Program-made: the position numbers and the translations under genes
Origin: Stromatinia cepivora
Taxonomy: Eukaryota > Ascomycota > Leotiomycetes > Helotiales > Sclerotiniaceae
DNA length: 64,000 nucleotides
Direction of reading: 5' to 3'
Assembly: GCA_014898415.1 (NCBI GenBank)
Contig: RCTD01000013.1
Coordinates: 496,001-560,000 of the forward strand
The notes under the pieces: model-generated
What the model was told of the DNA's origin: nothing
The model's input: the letters and a program-made list of their open reading frames with translations, nothing else
Database searches by the model: none
Shown here: piece by piece, positions 11,822 to 25,800 of the stretch
Layout: each line of letters opens with the position of its first letter
How positions within the stretch are numbered: the first letter of the stretch is position 1

Positions 11822-14800
11822 CGGTGAACGGTTTTTCCAGACATGAGATCTTTGGATTTTGGATTTTGGGTCTGGGAATCCAATGGAAATGGGTTTTTGT
11901 ATATAGCTAGGTACGTGGAGATTACTCGTACAGCGAGAGGCTGCCTGAGAACCTTGAATTCAGGGCTTGGAAGATGGGATTTTGATCACGGTGGAGTTAT
12001 TGATGATTAAGAAAGTAGCTGTAAGGTAAGGCCACCGTGACGGGTTTTTATCTCGAGAGCTTTTATGTGAAATTCATCAGATCATGATCATGATCTCGTA
12101 CAATTCTCAACTTGGATATGACCGACTCGGTGGTTTTCGGTGGGCAGTGCTAGATTGATGACTTACCCACCTCATTGTTGCTGATTGATGATGATGTTTA
12201 CTCAGCCAGAACCCCATGCCAGCCAGCCCCTCTTATCAATCAGCATCATATTATGAAGTTATTCTTTAACCTTTGCCAAGCATTCCTGGTGGAATATATC
12301 AAGCTTCTTAAGTTGGTTGGCTAAAGTGCGGAAAGGATTTATCTAGAACTAGAAACATGCCGCGATGAATATCACTGGGTGTCACGGTAACGGGCCGTTT
12401 CAGGGGTAATCGTTAGGGGGTTTGGTTCGCGAATATCAGGTACGAGTGCTAGGCTGGTATATTTTAGACATATTACAATAGGCAGCAAATAAATCCGGAT
12501 ATCCGCGGAATTTCCAGAGTGATGGATGAATTACGTCGTAAAATCAGCAGACTTTCCATCAAATCATCTCTGAACTAAATCCACAATTCGTAGATGGACC
12601 CGACAAAGAGTCATCGGTGAATCGCATCTCCGTCTCGGGGGCTATATTTTCTGCAGCAACCCTAGAGTCTTGCATAAGGCATAACGCAGGTACAGCCAAA
12701 ATTCTAGAATGACTCGACATCTTTCCAATCGGACAAATTTACCATCACCTAACCATCGGTGACGATCATGACCGATGTCATGGTTTGAAACGATGTGAAC
12801 TCGGGGTCGGGGAACTTTGAATACGCACATGGCATGAGATGCGCATATGCACTGTAACGCTATCAGAACAAGTAAGAAAATTGAGTATCGGATGAAAAAA
12901 TGAGCTAGATGTGAAACGGCCTCGTGGTGTACGAGATCGAGTGGTACCTATGGTACTGCTACTTCCATCTAGCTAAGATCATCTCGTGTATGTATGTAAG
13001 TTTCTTATTCATTAGCCTACCATGGGGTTCTCACGGCGCGGGCCTGACCTTTAGCCGGGCAAATCCGGGAATCCCCCAAATGTCAAAAATACATTGATTA
13101 TGTATGGGATTGATATACCATACCCACCCTAACCATACAATCAAGTAGAAATCCCGATCCGGGGAATCATAACCTGACTCCCATTGGTATATTCATACGA
13201 ATCCTTTGCGGTTCCTCGTGGAGTCATAGCACGGCGCTTGGAATCCTTGTTCTCTTTTAGGTGTCTAGATGAGCTATGTGTACGTATCCACATATCAAAG
13301 CCTTCAGAACTTCTTCTTTGAGAGCCTCGGTGAATGTGATGGATTAGCGATGGCTTGTTTCGCAAGGATGGAGTCCATCTTTTTTATTGTGCATAGTATT
13401 TCTCGGAGAGTGAGGAGAGATAGTTTGGTACCGATGAACATGGTGGTAAGCTTATAACGTTCTCGTTCGAATAGTTGTCTTTTGGGATCTTTTATTTGAG
13501 GCTTAGGAAAACTCCGATTTGATGTTTGAGAAGCTACTCGATTAGAGTTTTGAGGCATGTACGGAATATATTAAGATTCATTTAGAAAATAAAGTATTTT
13601 CGCGCCTATTAACTTGGCTTTCATCACAAGAACCGTTTGAAGTCCAGGTTCAAGCCAAGCAACACGTAAAGAAGAACATGGGCAAAATGAACCAACTTTG
13701 AATCTACAACATCTGCCACATCTTTTACCTATTTAGGTATTGGAAATTCCCCAAAAAGGGAAATGCTCAAAATAATCATACATACATAATACACAATCCA
13801 CAAGCCACAAACTGTTTGGTCAAAAAGACATTCCAACACTTTTCCTCATCATTCTTATCCAAGCAATTGAGCTGGGATATAAATAACCGACCTGTCAATA
13901 TCCCCTGTTTTTAGATCAGATCATAGGGCTGAGATACACCGGTGCATTGGTGAACCTAGAACCTTGTAGCCTTAAGGCCATTAAATATTAATATTTTGAA
14001 GAGAGTGATTGGAGAAGAGAGTAAGATTTATAAAGATGGCATAATTTAATCCTGGAAGGAAACGTGTTATGGACGATCGGTGGATGGACAGATTAGATGT
14101 AAGGTACTTTACATGCATATCATATTGTAACTTTCTGCATACTTTTCTTACAATTATCCCTTGGAGTTTTCCAATGGGATACGATAATTCCCATGAGAGA
14201 TACCGTATATCAAACTACATTAGAACTAGACTTTCTAACTAACATGATAAATGACAGTTATTTTTTGCGCAGTAAATAAACCCACTTTCTAACTACATAC
14301 TAACATACTATCATCACACATTCTCCAGCTAGTTCTAATAGCTACAAAGAAAAGCGCCCAAGTAATCCTAGCTCCTCCAAATACCAAACAAAGATTATGA
14401 ATATGAATATGAATGGAATGAATGGCAATGTGATTGATGACCCTGCTCCACCAAAAGTACATGTAAGATTCAACAACAAACTCCACCTACAGACCAAAAA
14501 ATAGAATTTGGGAAGGTAATCATATAGGACATAGTGCTTTTTCGCATGGATAGTTAGGTTGACCTTTCGTAGCTTGCATGGTTTCAAAGCTCGGTTCGCG
14601 AGGGAGGCTGAGAATTTGTTGAGAAACCTGTGGTTCTAGGTATCTACCTATTCACAACGGGGTATCTGTCTGACATTGCAGCAAATAGATACCTGCTTGA
14701 CCTTAGTGATTAACCACTTTAGTAAATGCGAAAACAGAAGTATTTCGAAGGAGTTTGAATAAACCAGGGAATTTAGAATGCGAAGAGATTTGTCAGGATC

Positions 14801-15188
14801 TGATTATGGTATTTTTTTGAAGTTACTGCATGTTTATTACTCAATTTCTTATTATCTTATCTTATTTTCTTATTTGAGATTATTTATTTCTTACTCTCTT
14901 ACTTTAACCTTACTTATCTAGGTATACTGTATGTTATTCACAGCCTAGTAACTAACAACATCATTTTAATAACATCCTTTATTTTGTGCTAGCGTAGCGC
15001 ACAGTTAGATTTCATGGATTTCATGGATTTCAAGGCCTGGCATCTCATATTCCTAAAGTTACTAACTGGGGCCAGAAGAGGATGAGGTGAGGCGTTGTCG
15101 TCATGATGAGTTGAGTTACTTGGGATGCATGCTGGGAGTGCACTGCTGGTATACTGACTGTTATGTGTGCATGGAGGAGATCAGAAAG

Positions 15189-15196
15189 TATATAGA
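15189..15196 (+). promoter_or_regulatory. TATA-like element upstream of the 15449 gene
   Basis: TATATAGA about 255 bases before the ATG at 15449, followed by a pyrimidine/CA-rich leader typical of well-expressed fungal genes. The assignment is by position and motif only. Confidence 0.4.
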
Positions 15197-15448
15197 GGGC
15201 TGTGGTTTCCTGGGTTGAGGGTTTGCTTTTCATCATCTGTCTTCATACATTGCAATACAATCAATACAATACAATAGAAAGCTTCACTCATATCACTTCG
15301 AATACAGTCTTCTCTTCTACTCACTATCAGCGCTCTTCCATATCATCTACCCTCGACTCATATAACCAATATCAATATCAACATCAATATCAGCCATACC
15401 ACGACCAACAAACCACCTCACACATCAATCCCACCCTCAACCTCCAAA

Positions 15449-15655
15449 ATGGCCGCCCAAACCTCCTTCACCAGCACATCCAGCAGCACCTCCTCCCCCA
15501 TGACACCCCTCAACTTCGGCCGCGGAGGCTACAACGGCCCCAACAAAACCGACGACGAAGAAGACAATTTCCGCCCCATCATATCCGTCTCTTCTCTCCG
15601 TCTTCATCGTGGAGATGATGATGAAGAAGAGGATGGAAGAGGTGGATATAACTAA
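15449..15655 (+). CDS. Small acidic GRGGYN-motif protein (68 aa)
   Basis: A single-exon small protein. The start is strongly supported by a near-ideal context (CCAAAATGGCC). A Ser/Thr-rich N terminus (TSFTSTSSSTSSPMTP) is followed by FGRGGYNG, a middle stretch NFRPIISVSSLRLHRG between acidic runs (DDEED, DDDEEED), and a terminal GRGGYN. The two GRGGYN boxes resemble the GRGG repeats of small fungal proteins often predicted to be disordered, but I cannot name the family or a function. Codon third positions are C-rich over the first 40 codons, unlike the AT-rich surroundings, which supports real coding. Confidence 0.65.
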   Translation: MAAQTSFTSTSSSTSSPMTPLNFGRGGYNGPNKTDDEEDNFRPIISVSSLRLHRGDDDEEEDGRGGYN

Positions 15656-16841
15656 ATATCTTTCGCTCTTTCTATCTCCTTATCTTCATATGATCGGGTA
15701 ACCTTGACACCACACACCTACGGCATGATTTAAGAGGGTTACCATACCGCACTTTGTACCAGTAAGGTTAAAGAGGTTTGAATGTTCGGTTAACCCCTTC
15801 ATTGATCGCATCGCATCGCATCATATCACTTCATATCATATCCATTCAATTCATTTTCCGGCAATTTTCGAGCGATTCATTTCCGATAGAAGCATACAGC
15901 ATACTATAGATTTCTAGATTGGCAACCCAGCACACTTTCCTCTTATATTATACATTTTAAATGGTCTCACGACCACAACAGCATTTTCCGGAGTTTTCTA
16001 TTTTCGCATTTACATTTCCATTCAATACAACATCAAGCATCAAGCATCCAACACTCAAAACAAAACATCTCATCCTCGCGGATTTTCGCTTCTTTACTCT
16101 TCTCTTCTTTCGCATAGATCGCATAGATTTCTCAGCATAGATTTACATTTCTCAGCATCCACACAAATAGACAGACAAAACAGCATATATCGGAGTTATC
16201 ATCTTGCATTCATTTCCAGCATATTCCAGTATCTTCATATCGCATTCGCAATCGCATCGCCAATCATCCCATCCATTACCAAAAAATCTACGAATTAACG
16301 ATTTTATTTCATTTCTTTGCGTCATCATTGCTTCCTCTGCATCTCTGCACCTCGGCTACATGCATAACATAACCTTTATCCGATGAGTAAGGTGGTATGG
16401 TATGGTATGGTGGTACGAATTTCGACTTTCAACTCGGAGATTTGAGGATTTGGAGTCACATTGGGGGCGAAGTTTGAGATTTTAATTTGGAGGAAATCGA
16501 TTTCGAGATGAAAATCATGAAAGCATTTAAGGGAGTTCTTTGTTTTTGATATTCTGGCATTTCTGGCATTTTTTGGGTGTTGGGTACTGGTTGCATTACA
16601 TGGCATTGGATAGACCAGATTTTTTTCTTCCTTTTCTTCTTTGATTTTCGAGTCACTTCACAGTTTTTGTATTAAGACATGAACCAAATTTTTTACTTAT
16701 TAGCAATGATTAAACAAACAAATAAACAATCAATCTATATGTTTATCTTTATCTTCACTCTCTAATCTATCTATCTCGTGAAACTTTATGAATCGCAATC
16801 CCAATTCCAATCTCAATCCCATCATACATCTCCAAAGCCAC
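15656..16841. other. Intergenic, 3' regions of convergent genes
   Basis: Lies between the ends of the 15449 gene and MSS1. It contains AT-rich and CATCGCAT/CAGCAT-type simple sequence (15800-16260) and a short GGTAT repeat (about 16391-16412). No gene seen. Confidence 0.4.
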
Positions 16842-18684
16842 CTACTTACCAACACAAAATCTGATGTCAAAAAATCAGTCCACCATGTACGTAAACAATA
16901 CAGCCAAAAAAAAGAGGGACAAAGTGACTTACTTTTCAAAAACCACACCAAGAACTTCCTCAACATCACCAGCTTCACCCCGACCCGTAATCCGCGATAA
17001 GCAATTAGCTGCGGATCTAAGATGCTCAGCCGCCAAAACAATATCGGCTTCTCGTTCATCATCGACATGCTGCTGTGCTTCGTTCATAAAATCCAATAGA
17101 TGGGCTGAGCAGGCGGTGAGAAGTTGACGCTGACGTTCAGTAACTCCTAGTAAATCCTCGAGATCCGTTGGTAAAGATGTCATATTTTTGAATAGAGTGA
17201 CCATCTCATCGATAAAATGACCAATACTTCCTTGAATTGATGATTTCTGAGCATTTTTACATGAAATTGTCATCAGTGGAACGACATCTCGAGTAAGTAT
17301 GTCTATTTGACACTTCTTGAAGTCATTTATAAGTTCTGACAGTATTTCAGGGGTGACTGAATCAGATTTATTAATAACAATCATGGATTTGGATGCTCGA
17401 GCCGCTATTTCGAATGTTTCAACGTCGTAGCGAATTTCCCATCCGTTTCGAATATCTGACCATTCTATACTGGCGAGAGCAATAACGACATCTGACTCAT
17501 TTGCCTTCGCTTTCGCTCTTCGAATACCTTCTTGTTCGATATGCCCGATTATTGAGTCATTCTTGCCACTCCTAGTTTGTGAAACTTGAGTTCTCAAGCC
17601 GGCGGTATCCGCAAAAGTGCAAAGGTACCCACGAATATCTAAACTAACCTCCACAATATCTCGAGTAGTGCCGGCTTCTTGACTAACAATTGAAGCTTCT
17701 CTACCGACGATTTGATTTAGAAGTGAACTTTTGCCAGCATTGGGTGGTCCTAATAAAGAAATCCTAATTCCCTTTTTGAGTAATTCACCCCGATGACTTG
17801 CTGACTCATGTGCGGCAATTGATTCCAACATGATCTCAACTTGAGCTGTAACATTCCATAATAATTCTGCGGGCGATTCATCGAAATGTTGGTCCTCGGA
17901 AAAATCAATCAATGCCTCTAATTCCCCACGCGCATACAATAATTGTTGTCGCCATGCTTCATATGTATGACCAAGTTTCCCTGAATTTCCTCGCACAGCC
18001 GCACGACGTTGTTGTTCCGTCTCTGCGGATAATGTATCACTTAATGCTTCCACTTGCGCTAAATCCAATCTATTATTCTGAAATGCTCGACGTGTGAATT
18101 CTCCAGGCTCGGCATATCGAATTTTCGCTGGGGATGTACATTGGGGAATTGCGCCTAGAACTGCTTTAACTGTAGCTGGACCTCCATGTACATGTAACTC
18201 TAGTACATCTTCCCCAGTAACAGTTTTTGGAGAGGGAAAGTAAAGAACTAAAGCATCGGAGTCGAGAATGTTTGGGGTCGGGTTTGATGGTTCATAGAGT
18301 GTTCTTACAGCCGCATATCGTGGTTTAGGAATCGGTTTGGACGGACACAAGCTTCGATAAATCTACCATAGTCAATACGGATCGTAAGGTTGAATAGATC
18401 TATCATACATCGAGGCATGCAGAGCCAGAAATGCGTATGATAGCTATACCAGCTCTGCCAGGCGCTGTTGAAAGTGCATATATCGTATCATCTGCGAACC
18501 CAGTTGAAATTTCTGTTTGCGTATGAAAACACTTCTTGAAATGTTTAAGTCGAGTAGGCAATATTAAAGAAGTGGCAGGTCGAACTCCTGAAACAATTGC
18601 CCCTCGACAGACAATCGTATTAAGTCTGTGTTGAATGACATTGCGCCGTAAGTGCCTGGACCTTGAAGGCACATTGCGAAGCAT
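16842..18684 (-). CDS. MSS1: Mitochondrial tRNA modification GTPase MSS1 (TrmE/MnmE family)
   Basis: With its partner MTO1/GidA this GTPase installs 5-carboxymethylaminomethyl-type groups on the wobble uridine of mitochondrial tRNAs. Exons 18684-18409, 18362-16933 and 16860-16842 give 574 aa. A basic presequence-like N terminus (MLRNVPSRSRHLRRNV) precedes the folate-binding TrmE_N domain starting TIYALSTAPGRAGIAIIRISG. The G domain has G1 GPPNAGKSS, G2 TTRD, G3 DTAG and G4 NKSD. The tiny 19-nt last exon restores the invariant C-terminal FC(I/V)GK motif as KFCVGK, whose Cys is essential in the family. The frame extends to 18714 with a non-ATG codon, so 18684 is taken as start. Confidence 0.95.
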
Positions 18685-19853
18685 TGACAAGCATCGACTT
18701 TGATCAGTCTTCAATAGGTTTGTCGATTGAATGATGGGAATGGCAGGAGTTACAAATAGTAAACAGTAAACAAAGTATTTGATTAATTTTCCAGCTCGCT
18801 AGGATTGAAATTTTGCACATCTGACGTATCTCGCCCACTGAAGAAATTCTACCCCGCTCCCGGTGAGCCTGTCAGTGTATCATTTGACCGCGTATGGGAT
18901 TACATCAAGGCTCTCACTGACATACAAGATTTCTGGCCAACAATTTGAATAACCATTCCTCAACACTTCATGTTATATTTCAATCGACCAATTTTCTTAT
19001 AATGGGCTAATAAGCAACAAGTAGAAAGTAAAAAGAGTTCACTCATCAATTAGTTCTAAACGATCCACCCATAACCTATATCCATCTCTATACGACTGTA
19101 TCAAAGTTCAGAATACTTCTGAAAAAAAGAGAATTCTATTATAATATCACAATGAGATTTAACCGTTTAATTAGCACGTGATCTATATTCCCAACTACTT
19201 CGTAAAGCTATTTATATCTCTAAAAGAATACTCAAGATCCTAACTTCCCCTCAAATCAACATTATCAATCAATCAATTTAACTCTATTCATTTACATTTA
19301 CATTTACATTTACATTTACATTTACATTTACATTTACATTTACATTTACATTTACATTTACATTTACATTTACATTTACATTTACATTTACATTTACATT
19401 TACATTTACATTTACATTTACATTTACATTTACATTTACATTTACATTTACATTTACATTTACATTTACATCTATATCTACATTTACACCTCATCAAGTA
19501 CATAAAATACATTCGATAAAATCACCACCACTCACAATTCACAAACCATTACACCACTCAAATAACCAGCACACCAGACCTCATCAAAACCCCCAAAAGT
19601 CAAAAAGACCAAATCAATAATAATTCCCACCAATTTATCTAAGTTTACCTACCAATAAAAAGTTAACCAATCCCAACCACCAATCCATCCATGTATCATA
19701 ACACTACTTTCATACTTTCATACAAAAATTACAATTCGTTTATTCCCGTCTTCATGTTTCTCTTAGCCAATAAGCAGTCATTTATAATACACCCTCCATC
19801 CTCATCCATACCTCAATCCATATCCATCCACCTCCCATCATATCACCCCACCA
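18685..19853. other. Intergenic between SEC16 3' end and MSS1 5' end
   Basis: Holds the CATTTA array (19289-19470, listed separately) and AT-rich sequence. No gene seen. MSS1 transcription must start just upstream of 18684. Confidence 0.4.
19289..19470. repeat. Hexanucleotide microsatellite (CATTTA)n
   Basis: About 30 uninterrupted copies of CATTTA, with a few degenerate units (CATCTATATCTACATTTACA) at the right edge. Read on the minus strand it gives a spurious Cys-Lys repeat. It lies 380 bases downstream of the SEC16 stop codon. Confidence 0.97.
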
Positions 19854-22800
19854 CTAACCCAAACTCCCGCTACTCCCCCCCGCTTTATCTCCCATAACAT
19901 CAATATACCCCCTCCCCTTCTTCCCTTTCCTAACCGTTCCCTTTCTACCTCCCGCACTGGGAGGACCCAATAAATCATCAATACTCGACGCATTACTCAT
20001 ACTCGTATTTGGTCTACTGGGAGGTGCACTCCCTGTACTCGTCAATCCACTTAAATTTCCACCCATTGCACTTCCATTACTTTGTGTCCTGGCCATCGCA
20101 GGTGCCATGGGAGGCTTAACTAATCCGCCATCGACCGTCATTCCGCTATCACTAGATCCGCTAAGTGCTCTTTGAGGCGGTGCGCTTGCGGAGCTTGCAG
20201 ATCGAGGGGGCATGTTTGCGGCACCTGTTGCGCTTGGGATTACGGTGCCACTAGCTGATCTGGGTGGACCTGTAGCTCTTGGTGGAGGTGGAGTTGCTGA
20301 TGGAGAAGGTGTATTTTCTGCACCTGCTTTTTTGTTGATCCATCGCTTGAGATCAGGATCATAAACGAAACTACTTTCTTCACCAAGCTTAGCTCTAATG
20401 GCTTTCTTTTCCTGTGCAGAGTCGGTGGTAGAGGCTTCTTTTTTGCCACCTCCAAACCAGCCAAGACCCCAACCTTTCTTTTGTGGAGCGGGCTTTTTAT
20501 CTTTTGCGGCTAGGAAAGGGATTAGCATTATTGTGAAGAATAGAATCGAGGATATGCTTACCATCAGCTTCAGCAGCTTTTCGGAAAGCTTCATCAGCTT
20601 CCCGATCTTTTTCCGCTTTAGTCTTTTCGCGTGTAGTCTCTGCACGTGCCTTTAATGCAGGCATATCATCATCGTCATCATCCATAAAACTCTTCTTTGG
20701 TTTTGTGCTGATAGGTGAATCAGGTTGTTCCATAGAATTAGGTTCATATGATGGTGGTTCATATCCTGTACTTGATGAAGGTGGCTCATAAGAATTTCCA
20801 GTTGGTGGTTCATATCCAGTTGATGATGGAGGTTCGTATCCACTACCAGATGATTCGCGGTTTGCCGTATGTGTTTGATATGTTTGTTGTCCATCATAAC
20901 TCATAGGCTGAGGTGAACCGAAATGGGTTGATTGGGTTTCCATTGAAGTAGCTTGTGGTGTATAAGGAGAGTCACCTCCAGTATATGGACTATAACCAGT
21001 ACTTTGAGGTGTGAAGCTGGAAGCTAGATTGTATTGTTGTGAAATTGGGCGATTTTCTGAAGACATTTGTCTTTGTGGTTCATATAAGTTGCGACGGAAC
21101 TCACCTGATGTTCTACCCCCTTCGAATGAAGTTCGAGATTGAGAACCGTGTGAAGAACTTGGTGGTTCGTATGAGCCGTGGGGAGTATACGTGGAGCCTG
21201 GAGCGTATCGTGAAGATGCCTTCGTTTGTTGGGTTGGTGGCAGAATTGCATTAATACCCAAAGCTCCTCCACCATTGTAAGAGCTACCATAGATATCGGC
21301 AACAGATGGTGATCGACTTATAGTTGGAGTGCCACCAGCAATACGTGCGAATGGACCAACATCAGCGGAACTTTCAGCATTTGACATAGAATCAGTAGTG
21401 TCTTGTTCATCACCAGCAACAAACTTATTGAATGTTGCCCATACAGAACCGGATACTTTATCAATGCTAGGTTTTGAAATCCAGGAACCATTTTCATCCT
21501 TTGGTGATGATTTTAATCTCTTGCTAAGATCATCAAGTGATGAAACTAATTGAGCATGATGATATGGCGATCGTCTTGTTTGAGAAGTAATAGTCGAGGC
21601 AATACTCTCACAGTATTCTAAAGCCTTCTGACGATGCCCATATTCCGCCAGAACTGCAGCATGATGTAATTTGTAAACCGCCAAATGTGGACTAGATGTT
21701 ACAATACTGGAAATATTTGACAGTGATAAACCATACTCGTATACTTCACTTAAAAGTACTGGTTCCAATTCCCTATCAAAATCAAAAGGCTGCCTCAAAT
21801 GATCGGATCCGATGAGAACCATATTTGTACTTGGATCATCAATGCCACCAAATACAGATGAACTTCTTGCGAACAAGTAACAAATATGTGCAGCTTCAGC
21901 CCTACCATAACCGGAAAGAAGCTTTCCTAAAGCAGCCAAAGCCTTACTATCATCTGTACTTCGATTACTGAGAACAAGACCAAGAGTCTCACGCCATCTA
22001 TCAAGACCTTCAAGTGCATCTTTTGAAGAACTTAATGATGTTGATGTGCTAACCATTTGAAAACCAGCACGAGCAGATGGTGGTACAAGCTCATCTATAC
22101 TCTCTTCGAAATTACCAGCGAATATCTCGTACAAGGCGGCAAGAGGTTCAGTGTTATCACCGACGTTCTTCACTTCCTTTTGTACGAATTCTTGGGCAAC
22201 TTGCTTGTAAAGTTCTTTCGATACGGTGTTTGAGATCAACATTGCATGTGCCCAAAGTCGTTTATCAACAGCTTCCCATACAGCTTTCTCTCGTTCACCC
22301 CTTAACAGATGCTTTCTCATACGATCTACAGCAGCAGGGTCTACAGGATCAGCCTGTGTTAGTGTTGTGGATGATGATGAGATTCCCGAAAGATCTGCTC
22401 CAGTTGCATATAAAGGTGAGTCTTGTCCAACCTCATCGTCAATACCTGGAGAAAGGACAGCCCTCACAGCTTTTTCGACAGTAGGATTTCCTTCTAGAAT
22501 TCCATCATTCTCAATGAAGACTTGTAAGATCTTCCATAACAATAAGCGTTCTTCAGTGCGTTTGTCATCGTGAGAGAGAACTCGAATAGACCTCAAATAA
22601 GATGCACTTTGTTCCAAGATCTCAATACCAGAGGCCAACCAACTAAGAACTTCCTTTTTCTTTGTCTTGCCCTTTAATGGTCCAGGGAAGCTCGTCAATC
22701 TGCTTTCCAATGGATCAATATCCTTAACATTGCGAACCTTCACTTCTCCAGGACTTCTAACAACCATTGGCGTTGTTGAAGTCATACCGTACCGAGGTAC

Positions 22801-25800
22801 ATCTACGGGGAAAGATGTAATCATGGTACCGCCGACACCCCAAGTAAAAACAGGACAACCTTTCCATCTTTGTAAAGAATCGTGTTCCCGTCCATCTGTA
22901 GGAGCGACATAATTGACTAAGGAAGGCGCCCTTAAACGCGCAGGAGCATGAAATATCGGTTGGGTAGGTGTAAAGGCAGTTGCATTCCTAGGAGACAGAG
23001 CTTCAATAGAAGCAGGCCTTTGGTATGGCTCAGGAATACTCATTTCAAGTCGAGATCCACCGAAAGCTCTACCAGGAGATTGTGTATGAGATCTTGGCGG
23101 TGGAACGAAGCCATGAACTTGAGCTTGACTAAGAGTATTAGAAAGATGCTGTGGCGTGTATTGTGTTGACGCTGTTCGTTTAGGTGGTGATCTTCCCATA
23201 CGAGCAGCAATACTTGAACTAGGAGAAGTTTGAGAAATGGAATTCATTCCCTGCGCAGATGAACTAAACGACTTCGGATGTTCACCAAAAACCGGGGTAT
23301 GTGGTACGCTACCATCATTTTCATCAACTTCTCTGGTTGGCGGAAGCGGATGTGCTCTCAGACTAGGCTCGTAACCTGATGAACTACGGCGATCGTAATT
23401 TGGTACCTCTCCACCAGCACCATGTCCACGACCATCTTGACTCCTTTCAAAATGAGCCAAGGGACTCGAAGTGCGAGGCAAATGTGGCAATATTGATTGT
23501 GGAGGTGATTGAAGATGCGCCGAAGATGGTGGAGCGTAATGTGAACGTGGTTGAGGAGGAGCAGGGGAGTATCGGGATTGTGGGATTGGAGCCGGAGCAC
23601 TAGTTGAATGATGTAGTGGTGGTGGAGCTGGAGAATAACGTGATGTTACGGAAGGTACAGTGGTTGGCAACTGTTGACCCGCAGATGGAATAGGAGCGTA
23701 AGGATTCACACGCTCAGGGGCTACCAAGCCTTGGACCATTGGTGGTGATTGCATTGGTGGCTGAAGGGAGGGTGGTTGTCGTGTAGTGGCTTCTTGGTGA
23801 ATTGGAGCGGAATATGGTTGACCAGAAATTGGTGCATAGTTTTGTTGAGGTCCGGTAGTCACAGTCGGGGTATACTGCGATGATGCGGGAGCAGGAGTTG
23901 TTTGATGTCTAGGAGCGACTTTGGGTCTGGAAAGGATAGGAAGATCCTCGAAAAAACCACTGTCTGCACCGGATTTTGGTTTCTGGGTATTTGATCCAAC
24001 TGGAGGAGTGTTCATCGCAGATTTCTGTTGTTGCTGAAGAGGATATGCACTTGGTGGTGGAATGTTCATACTGCTGGCTCTAGGTGGAGCCGGCGGTGCT
24101 GATGCGTTATATCCACGATTCATTTGATTTGTGCTTACACGTTTACGAGGTTTTACAACCTCCATTGGCAAATCATAAGGAGATGCATAACCTCCTTTCG
24201 CTTTATCGGCAAAACTTTGAGCTTTAGGTAATTCTGGACGTTGCTGTTGTTGGACTGGGTAATTTCCCATAGCGACTGCAGGGTTGAATGGTAAAGAAGT
24301 TTCTGGAGTAGTGTTTGATCTGGAAAGATCAGTCAAGAAAGGTGCGGCTGGAGCAAAAGACTTGTTAGTCAGCGGTTGAACTGTCGAAGCTGCCCCTGCC
24401 GGGGTATATCGATTGCTAGTACTCCTTGGTTTCGCTCCATTAGCATCGAATCCAGCCACGTGACCATTAGAGCCTTTGATGTCCGAATTAGTGGCATCAT
24501 TAGTGTCATCTAAAAATCCTTCATCATCACTCCCGAAAAAAGCGGCTGGGTCGACAGCCTTATCTTCAGTTTCCTCGTCATCATCTGGTAAGAGCTCGTC
24601 GTCATCGTCCAGAAACTCGTCGTCCAATGCTGCTTGCCATTTCGCAGCTAAATCCTCACTGCTAGCCTCGCTAGTCGCCTCCTCAGTCCCCCCGCCTAAA
24701 TTCGCCGGAAATTCGGAATCAGGGCCGTCGAATACATCATGGAGTGCATTTCTCGGGACATTACCATTATCCGTAATTGGGTCTGGGGAAATATCCTGAC
24801 TTTCTGAAAGTTCTGGCGTTGCCTCTAGCGTTCGGTCGTCTTGTTGGAACTGTAGTGAATCCATGACTTGCATAGTCGATTTTCTTTCCAGTGAAGGTTG
24901 ACCTACATCTAATTCGTGAGGAGCTGATGTACCGACTTGAGCGAAAAAGTCGTTCTCTTCTTCAGCATTACCTTCATTATTTGTGAACATAGAGTGATTT
25001 GTACCAGTTTGCGCTTGGTTAGTAGACTGAACTAGAGGAATTCCTTCCTCAAATCGTGCGCGAGATTCCTCATCTTCTTCTTGTTTGACATCTCCTCCAT
25101 AAGATTGACCATAATCTGGTGAATTTCCTGATCCCGACCCAGCTTTTGTTTCTTGGACATCATGTGGAATTTCATCTAAAGGGTCACCCGAGCTTTGTTG
25201 TGTAAAGAAATCCCCTTCACCATCATGCGCCTCAGCGAAGGACACATTACGTGGTGACTGTTCCATCTCATTCATAATGTCCTCGGCTTGGGAATGTGGG
25301 ATAGAGTGTAAAGTTTCTTGCTCGTGAGAAGGAGGTACCACGGGAAAAGAGTTCGTTCGATCGGATTTGGGCATCATCTTGAAAGGGTCTGTATCTGTGC
25401 GCGATAGATTCCATTCCGGGTCTACCTCATCATCCTCACCCCAACTTACTTCATGCGATGTCCTTGCAAAGGAATTCGTGCTAACGTGCTTAATATCGTT
25501 CGAAGGGCCAGTGGTTGGGAAATCTGCTTTATCTTCCTGAGCGGCGGTTGTTTCTATTCCTTCATGCGATGGACTTTCATCCATTTCTACACCTCCCGGA
25601 CTTTTCAATGATGAAGTGAGCGCATTTCGCAGATCGGATATTTCAGGATGTTCTGTATTGTCTTCACCCGATCCATCCTCTTCTACCACTAACTCTCTCC
25701 TCTCATCCAATGTTGTATCATCTCCAACTGTTGGCTCTTCCCTAGTGGCTGACAGGTGGTTCGAAAGCTCGTGGTCAAGGGCCGGTTCCACATCTGCGAT

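Larger units (their letters stand above)
9565..15448. other. 5.9-kb gene-poor region
   Basis: No gene I can defend. It holds CT/CA-rich simple sequence (9965-10260) and scattered short frames. An 89-codon minus-strand frame at 11552-11821 and two overlapping minus-strand frames at 13141-13558 could be small genes but have no recognisable domain. Before the gene at 15449, a TATATAGA element at about 15189-15196 followed by a CA/CT-rich leader looks like a core promoter with a 5' UTR of roughly 220 bases. Confidence 0.4.

Noticed and set aside
19288..19512. Cys-Lys repeat protein on the minus strand
   Set aside because: Produced entirely by the CATTTA microsatellite.
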